Under the pieces are notes generated by a model that saw only the letters and a program-made list of their open reading frames with translations, was not told the DNA's origin and made no database searches. Of a stretch of DNA of 64,000 bases, positions 56,807 through 64,000 are shown piece after piece (position 1 is the first letter of the stretch; each line of letters starts with the position of its first letter). This DNA is from Cutaneotrichosporon cavernicola (lineage: Eukaryota > Basidiomycota > Tremellomycetes > Trichosporonales > Trichosporonaceae), in assembly GCF_030864355.1 (NCBI RefSeq), contig NC_083393.1, positions 930,001 to 994,000 of the forward strand. Reading direction: 5' to 3'. The translations under genes were made by a program, and so were the position numbers.

Positions 56807-58531
56807 ATGGTTCGCAGGCGAGACATGGCTGTCCGAGCTCACGCATTAGCAGGCTCTGTGGCCGAAACAAACGACAGGCCCCGAGGGAGCCAGCATCTCA
56901 AAGCTCCGCGATGGTCCCCTGCTCAGCACACATCTAACAACTTTCAACTTCACTCCGACTCTCCCTCATCCGCTTCTCTGCATGGGGGATTGCCTCTCAA
57001 CAGTGAAATTGATCACCTTTCTAGGATGCCAGACGACACCAGTTCGCCTCGTTACCCATTCCGCCAAACCTCCACCGAAACCGTGCCATCGTGGCAACCA
57101 CGACGCTCTACTCATCAACATGCATCCCAACAAGCCCCCTCGAGCCGCCATGACACCTCCCCTGGCAATCGGTCCTATTCGCTTGGTTCGCCAACATCCC
57201 CCATGGGATCGCCTAACCATTCTCGATCATCACGGGCTGGAAGCTGTGACACGGATCCCCCCACTACCGCCGAACACAGCAATGAACATTCGGGACCATC
57301 CACTTTGACAGACGCGCGTAGCCCCAACCGCCGTCGGACTCGAGTGCTCATGACCAAGGTGCAGTCCGAGGCCCTGACTCGACTTTGGGACCAGGTGAGG
57401 AAAGCAGCCGGAAGCTCATCTAATACTGCAGACCATGTTTCCAACGACGGCTGAAAGAGAGGCGTTGGCGCATCAGATCGGGTTGACAGCTCGGCAAGTG
57501 CAAGTCTGGTTTCAGGTGGGTTCCATGCTTGGCTTCTGAAGTGATTCAGATGCTAACGAGGCCTCCAGAATCAGCGCCAAAAGCGTCGACGAGAGCGCGA
57601 GACCGATGACACTCTTCAATCGCGGGATCCACCTGACATGCTCGCGCATTCTGTTGGATGGCCATCGTCTGTCGTTCCAGTATACCCTCCGCAGGATCGC
57701 ATGGCTCCGATCTCAATGTCGTATCCTCCGCCGCCGCCGCCGCACGCCCGCCACGTTCTATCACAGCCTATGCACCCAACCCGAGCATTCACGCATCCTC
57801 CCCTCTACCGAGCTGAGCGACCTCTGCACGAGAACCGACGGGGCCTAAGCGACACTCACCTTAGTCTAGCTAGGAATCACGGCAACCCCAGCGGGCCCAG
57901 CGCTTGGGGCCAACGCTCACCTCGCCCCGGTCTCTTCGACAACATACAGGGCGGGTCCGGAAATACCACAGCAAGTGATGACTCTGCCGGACTTGCGACA
58001 GTCCACGAATCGCACATCGGTCCCCTTCGTCGGCACCGCTCGATGTCCACTTCACATCCCCACCACTGGATGTCCCACTCTATCAACTCACCACCGCCTT
58101 CTTCGCGAGACCCCAATATGAGCCCAAACACACAAACCCCTTCCGCACTGTTTGCGCCAGGAAACGGCAGCGCCAGCACCGAACAGCGTCTTGATGAAGA
58201 TCGACACCCATACCGTGGACATCTCACAAACCAAGCCCAACGGGATCCACGAGGGTCAAAATCTATCCCCGCTCGAGTCTCCCAACTGCCACCTTCGTTG
58301 GCTTCATTGGTTATTGATTCGCCATTCGAAAGACGAGCTGGGCCGGAAGCCACCACCCTGCGACCTCTCAATCTCCGTATAGTTCAAGCCGCCGAGCCCA
58401 TCCCCTCCTCCTCCCCAAAGCTGTCCGGCAATTCCTTCAGCCACCGACCAAGGACCCCGCGACAGGCAAACGCCGATTATGATGACAACCAAGGAGTACC
58501 CAGTCTCAGCGTTGCCGACCTCATCAACTGA
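56807..58531 (+). CDS. homeobox transcription factor
   Basis: DNA-binding regulator with one typical (non-TALE) homeodomain. Exons 56807-57394, 57432-57515 and 57569-58531 give 544 residues. The homeodomain starts near residue 178 with RRRTRVLMTKVQSEALTRLW, continues TMFPTTAEREALAHQIGLTA and ends with recognition helix RQVQVWFQNQRQKRRRER, with WFQNQRQK as the conserved core. Both introns fall inside the domain (DQ|TMF and FQ|NQR), and splicing restores a full 60-residue fold. The rest is rich in Pro, Ser, His and Arg and looks disordered. The start is uncertain: the ATG at 56807 is the first in frame after a stop at 56747-56749, but the Met beginning MPDDTSSPR near 57025 or a spliced upstream exon are alternatives. 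Codon use is less GC-biased than in neighbouring genes. It is not a mating-type HD1/HD2 pair. Confidence 0.85.
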
Positions 58532-59820
58532 TCTGCGTCTCCTAGCCACAATGGTGTCCCCGTTGTTCACTACTACACCCAGTTCAGTTCTGCACCATCC
58601 ACTGTACCATCCATACCGTGTCCGTATGTCATCAACTACCTGTCACCCGTTCACCTGTCACCCAGCATGTTTTGCGCCATTGCTCTCCAACAGCCCACCA
58701 CTGTCACGTCGAAAACACCCGCCTCGCCGCAACGTGCACGTTCAATCATCGCATCGCAACCCGCATAACTTCTGTTGTTGGACAATTTTTGTAGAGCGTC
58801 CTTGGTTGACCTAGACTATATCCGCGGGGATGAGGGGTAATTTGGGCTCCGTCAGGAGATAAGCAGCAAAAGGCCTTGCGTTATCAGTACCCGGAGGAAA
58901 AACTCTAGCAAGGTTAACGTTTTCGATCAGGAGTCATCCCCAGGTTTCCCATTAAAATATTTGTCATCGACTGCAGTACATGTACGTCCGTATCAACTCG
59001 GAATATGTATTATGGAGATACTCTGTAGGCCGTTCCATGGCCTTTCGACAGGCCTCTCAATGTCTCTCGTTTGTTAACCAGTGGCTAATGTAAATGGCCA
59101 CTCGGACTGTTCGCTCACATGAGGGAAAGCCTCCTCCGTTTCCGCACAACCCCCTAGGAGACGTGTGCCTTCCAAGGATAGAACCCAAGGATAGAACCCT
59201 CCCCGAAGCTCCTCTGATCTTCCAAAGCGGGGCTATTCGAGCCTGGGCCTTGTTCTCAATAAGCACTCTACCTTGAGACGGCTCAACTGTAGAATATCCA
59301 GAACTTCTTTTGGTCCCTGACATTCCGCCTGGACCACGTCACTCCACCCTGATGCCTACTCACCTCACCAACATGTGGACTGTAGGTCCGCAACAGCAAC
59401 AGGCACGCTTGCCCTGATGCTGGATAGAAACCTTAAGGCGTTGTTGTGATGCCCAAGCCGTCGCTGACCAGCAGGGGAGAACAAGCCAGTGGGAATCCTC
59501 CTTCGTGCTGAGGACAGGGCCTGGGTCACAATGCACTCGAGAAACGTGCCATTCTCTGGGATCGTGGACACTATTGACCGGACAGGAGGGCACCGCCTGT
59601 TGCGTCCGCATTCGCGCCCGCGTACGATGAAACCCTACCCTTCGGCCGTATGCAGCGCTTGCTCAGAGGCCATGGCACTCGCCACTATTCAATCTGGCCC
59701 ATGTTCGTGTATCAGTTGGTCGGCCCGGTGGCACATGGCCATGATATGAGCTTGCATGCACAGTCTCCATAGGCTATCACCATTGGCTCTTGGTGGACTG
59801 TGGCCGTTGTCGATGTCCGC
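58532..59820. other. intergenic, 1.3 kb, between convergent genes
   Basis: 3' flanks of the homeobox gene and VPS15. Nothing recognisable; a short tandem duplication (ggatagaaccc twice) lies near 59178-59200. Confidence 0.5.
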
Positions 59821-62800
59821 CTAACCCTCGCGACGGGTTGGACCTGCTTCCATCCTCCATACCTTGATCACGCCAGACCGGTCGGCCGAAATAATGCAGC
59901 TCGAGAAGGGCGTCTCCACGAGGCCAAGCGCGCAGATGGTGTCGTAGTGTGGACGAAGAGGCTGTCGTTGAGTGTTTGCAGCGTGTTGTCCTCGATCAAT
60001 GGGTAAAGCGCCTGTCGACGATGCCGACGCAAGCGGACGCGCAATCGGTAGAGTGTAGAACAGCTGGGGAGTGCCACTCGCAGTTCGGAATGACACGTCC
60101 TTCTCGCGTTGGCTACCACACACGACGAACCCTTCGCTCGGGCGTGCAACGTCCCAGTACCTGATGACACGGTCCGTGCCAGCCGTCACCATCCAACCAG
60201 CGCGCGTCTTGTCCTGGGCGGCCGGGTCATCCTTGTCCCTGACGGTGGGGGAGAGGGATGAAAACGTCTCACCAACGAGCAGAGTCTCCACGTACGGCAA
60301 GTCGTCACTCGAAGTCGATGGCAACCCGCCGCGTCCGCCTGCAAGTTCCGCGATAAGCTCGGACTTGGTCTGTAACACATCTCGGCTGAGGGCTGGTGCC
60401 CTGGCGCCAGCCAGCGGACGGGATGTCCGCGTCTCATACTCCTCGACCAGTTTGCCCGTTTCAATATCGTACGTCTCGACCAGTGGCGTGTCGGACCCCG
60501 CTGGGTCGTCGGCATTCCGTTTGATGGAAGCCATTATCCACCTCCCACGCCCCCGCGCCGGGTGCAGCCCGAGCGAGGTAATTCCTCCTCGAGACGACCA
60601 GCTCTTGACGAGCAGTCCGAAACGAAGATCCCAAAGGCTCAGCGCGCCGGTGATAGTGCCGACCATGACCCAATGCTTGGTCGGACATACGGCCGTGATG
60701 GTCCCGAGTTCGAGGGGATGCTGCAGACACTGCTTAAGCGCCATCGTTCGGAGATCCAATACCGCGATCACGCTCTTGCTGGTGACGACTAACAACGACG
60801 ACTCTGTGGAGTCAGCATAGAGTTGCCTTTCTAGGAGCCCACCGTGCAAATGCGCGACGTGCGTCACATGTCCGTCTTGCTCATCCGCAGCCCAATTTCG
60901 GATACACTCAATGCTCTTGTACTTGACTGAGGAGCCCGACGCGTGAACGTGGACACGAAGGATGTGGAGCGACCCATCTGCAGCGGCGGCGGCAAGGCAG
61001 TGCGTCTCTTCTATGCGGCACATTGCCGTGACGGCAGCATCCATGCGGTACGTGAGACGTGGACGTGCTGCGACTGTGCGTTCGAGGCGCGCGCTGTCCC
61101 ATACAAGGACACACGTGTCGACTGACGCAGACGCGAAGAAGAGTTGGTCGGGGGACGTGATGAGGGCTGTCACCGCGCCGCTGTGCTGTGGCAGGTGGGC
61201 GATCATGGTCGCGAATTGCGGTGACGAGGCCTTGGTTCGGGGCCCACGCTTGCGTTGCCCGGAAAGGACCCGTGGGCCGAAGTCGAGGCGTGGTTCGCGG
61301 TAATTCTCGAGGTCGACGTGCTCGAGATACGCGCGCACTCCAGGATCGGCACCATCGTACGTGCTCCCGTACGGGGCGATCGGTCCGTGAACGGCTGGTG
61401 TTCCTGTTCCGAATGCAGGCGTGCTTCGCCCGGAGGCCAAGTCATCGTGTAGGGACGTCGTGCCAATGGCGGTCGCGGTCGAAGCTTTGACGGCCGGCAG
61501 CGCTTTTGAATCGAGCCTGTGATGGCGCGAGACTCTACTTGTGCTTGTGGCATCGACGATGGAGGAGATACCCGATTCGGACGCACTGGCTACCTTCATT
61601 GGGTCCAAATGGCGGCCTCGGTCACGTTCCTGGTCTGGCGATGCCAGACTCGGCGGCTCGAGGGAGGACATACGCTGTCGAATCTGCTCCAACGGGTTGT
61701 CGCTCCCGCGATTGCTCCTGTTTGCAAATGATGTCCGCCGGCTCGGGGTCTCAGCTCCACCCAGGTCAGGGCGAAGGCGCCTTAGCTCGTGGCGCGCGTC
61801 GATACCGATCGTGCGCTGGGAGATGAACACCGTTTGTGGGGTCACCCCGAGCTCTGTGAGGGATATTGACTTGCCAGAGGTCAGCTCTGCCTCTGGTGGT
61901 GTGTGCGTTTCTGAGGCTTGCCTTCTTTAGTCAGCGAATGACGAACAGCATCAGAACTCACGCTCGAGTCGCATGTGTCTGCTTGAAAATGAAGTCTCTC
62001 AATACCACAATCTTCTTTTCGTCCTTCGGCGAGATACCCTTGTCCTTCAGCAGACCTTGAAGCGCCTCAGATGTGTTAATCGCTGTGCCCTTGGTGAGGG
62101 CTGCTTTGGCGCTGGCGCGAGAAGGCGAGACATTCCAGAACCCGGGAGGCGAGTTCTGGAACGCAGCAGCCTTGGCAGCCTGGAGAGTAGCACGAGAAAG
62201 CTAGAGTCAGTTGCGTATTGCCAATGAGCTTACAGGTGACACAAGGGCGCCAAGGATCGAGTCCTCATCCAGCGTGACGATGTCAGAGCGGAGAGCGGGC
62301 CGGATGGTCGGGTAAAGAATGCACCAGATGTCATAAGGAGGAAGGTGGTTCGCGGCCTTTGCCACAAAGCCAGCTGTGCTTTGCCGGATCCATACGTTGG
62401 GGTGATACAGGAACCCGTGAACCGCGGAGAAAACGTCCCAAAGGCGCATGCGCTGCAATAGCCCGAGTGATGTCAAGAGAGTAAGAGAATGAACGACACG
62501 CGCTACGACAGCTTCTTCTGGATCTGTTGGGTTCAGCGACAGCCAGTTGAACACATACCCGCTAGTGCTTGTAGCATGAGAGGCAGAACGTATTCGTCGA
62601 TGGCCCGGATCCCGATGAAGGCGCCGACAGCCACAATCCCGTCGAAGAACGCAAGACGGAGTTGCCAGTCGCGGTCATTGAGGTACGTCATGATGTGGCT
62701 GAGCACCGTCTCACTGGAACGCTGCCGACCAAAAAACAAGCAGAGGTCCGCGATGTCCGCCAACACGTTCCGCTTAACGTTGCTGGACTTGTCGACCAAC

Positions 62801-64000
62801 AGGATTGAAGCGTGTTCCCCAACGACATATTGAATCTCAGCGAGCATGGCGTTGTAGCTTGACTCAGGATTCTGTGGTGTGTCCATAGTATTGGCAGGCT
62901 TGGCTGCCTCACTCAATTCGAGCATGCGCACCGCCGCGTCCGCCACGTGCACGAGAGCCCTCGCATACGTCGCGCGCACAAAGATGTCTGGGTCCTGCAG
63001 GAGCCGAGCCATCTGAGGAAGTAGGTACTCTGGAATGAATGTGGCATTGTGGGAGGTGATGGATGTGATGGACTCGACCTAGGGTGAGCCGGCTTAGGAC
63101 CGTCGTGAAGAAAGCGAGGAAGGCACTTACGACGATGACGAGCGTGCGGCATGCCTCGGCTCTAACGATGGGAACCTCGTCTGACAGGAGCTCTGCGACG
63201 AACGGGACAATGCGATCAACTTTGTCCTCGTCGAGTAGATAGGGCGACAGCTTAAGGAAGAGCTTCAAGCCATGTAGGCGTGAGCTTGGAGACAGCGAGT
63301 TGCGGATCGACGACGTCACGATATTGAGCAACAGTAATGCTGGTCCGTCTGCGGTCAGGTTGAAGAGGCCCTCACCACTCACTGTCGTTCGCACTCTTGT
63401 CATCGAGATGGACGCGGATCGATTCCCACTGCTCGAGAATCCTGTCAATCTTGGTCCCTGGCAATGTCGACGAGCGCTGCAAGAAGTCGGTGTCCTGCGA
63501 TGGAGGAAGCTCGTTGAGCTCAGACACGTAATCTGTCAAGAACGTGTAGAAGTACTCCGGGAAGATGGTGCCGCGGTACGTTGTGAGGATGCGATCGAAT
63601 GTAGGTCGATCGGACGGTTCGCGTGAGAGCATCTGCGCAATCATGGCCTACAGTCAGCTCAAATCCATCACGAACTGCTCACTTTGACATCGGCGTCTTG
63701 GAGATTGTCCAAGATGCCCTCGAGCCCGAGCGAACCGTTGCGGTAGGCGAACAGCTCGGACAGGTTGAACACGGTGCGCCCGTCTGTCCATGTCTCAGCG
63801 AGTACGCAACCCGCCGAGAAGACGTCCATTTCTTCAGTAACGTGCGCGTCACGCTTCCCCAGTGGCTCTGAGTCACCAGATTCCTTCAGACTCTGAGCTG
63901 CAGCCGCGCGCTCCTGTGCGATCGCCGAATCAGACTCATAGAACCGTTCAGGGGCGATGTAACATGTCCGTCGGGCGGATGTGTCGAAGAAGAAGGAGAA
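59821..64000 (-). CDS. VPS15: Vps15, regulatory pseudokinase of the class III PI3-kinase (partial)
   Basis: Vps15 (PIK3R4) anchors and regulates Vps34 in the complexes for autophagy and endosomal sorting. The window holds the C-terminal 1,317 residues; the N-terminal part lies beyond 64000. Exons in window: 64000-63683, 63647-63383, 63348-63131, 63078-62559, 62523-62234, 62200-61962 and 61924-59821. The kinase C-lobe appears first (FSFFFDTSARRTCYIAPERF, EEMDVFSAGCVLAETWTDGR, MLSREPSDRPTFDRIL), then HEAT-like helices (LKLFLKLSPYLLDEDKVDRI, MARLLQDPDIFVRATYARAL, FLYHPNVWIRQSTAGFVAKA), a linker with KDEKKIVVLRDFIFKQTHAT, and a C-terminal WD40 propeller (PQHSGAVTALITSPDQLFFA, GTITGALSLWDLRFG, AGTDRVIRYWDVARP, SADRSGVIKVWRMEAG). 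The order matches the family exactly. Introns are 33-52 nt. Confidence 0.95.

Noticed and set aside
56807..58531. Homeobox gene as part of a mating-type locus
   Set aside because: There is a single typical homeodomain, no divergent HD partner, and no pheromone or receptor gene in the window.

Overview
The window looks like nuclear DNA of a basidiomycete yeast or yeast-like fungus. The best guess is Tremellomycetes, probably Trichosporonales; this is inferred from gene content, GC-rich codon use and introns of about 33-60 nt that end in a branch-site/acceptor block such as ctgacagcag. There are no bacterial, viral, transposon, rRNA or CRISPR features that I can support, and I found no convincing tRNA.

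Left third (1-23 kb). A very large, partly disordered protein with a possible PH-like domain runs off the left edge (minus strand, 1-5718). It is followed by TFB4 (TFIIH, minus), which shares a 239-bp divergent promoter with UTP4 (U3 snoRNP, plus). HRI1, URC1 (uracil catabolism, GTP cyclohydrolase II-like) and a FucP-type sugar transporter then follow on the plus strand. Next come an F-box-like protein (plus), an NCBP3-like cap-binding protein (minus) and the SNARE gene SEC9 (plus).

Middle third (23-47 kb). All genes but one are on the plus strand: an arrestin-type Rsp5 adaptor with PPxY motifs, a short-chain dehydrogenase with two unusually long introns, a second F-box-like protein related to the first, and an Avt1-like vacuolar amino-acid transporter. 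These are followed by a mitochondrial-looking protein that joins a sucrase/ferredoxin (Aim32-type) domain to an adrenodoxin-type [2Fe-2S] ferredoxin. RPB4 (minus) lies tail to tail with it, and then a 1,985-residue DH-BAR-SH3-like Rho GEF. A candidate 88-residue Cys-rich gene sits between the dehydrogenase and the second F-box-like gene.

Right third (47-64 kb). A Red1/ZFC3H1-like zinc-finger protein is followed by about 6 kb without a convincing long reading frame. That stretch leads into a homeobox transcription factor whose transcript may have a long spliced leader. The window ends inside VPS15 (minus strand, N-terminal part missing), the pseudokinase subunit of the class III PI3-kinase complex.

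Most genes are unrelated housekeeping or signalling genes and do not form a pathway cluster. The least ordinary items are the two-cluster iron-sulphur fusion protein, the branch-site/acceptor architecture of the introns, the run of RRxS sites inside the GEF, the Cys-rich small gene and the isolated homeobox gene. All exon coordinates were worked out by hand from reading frame and splice signals.
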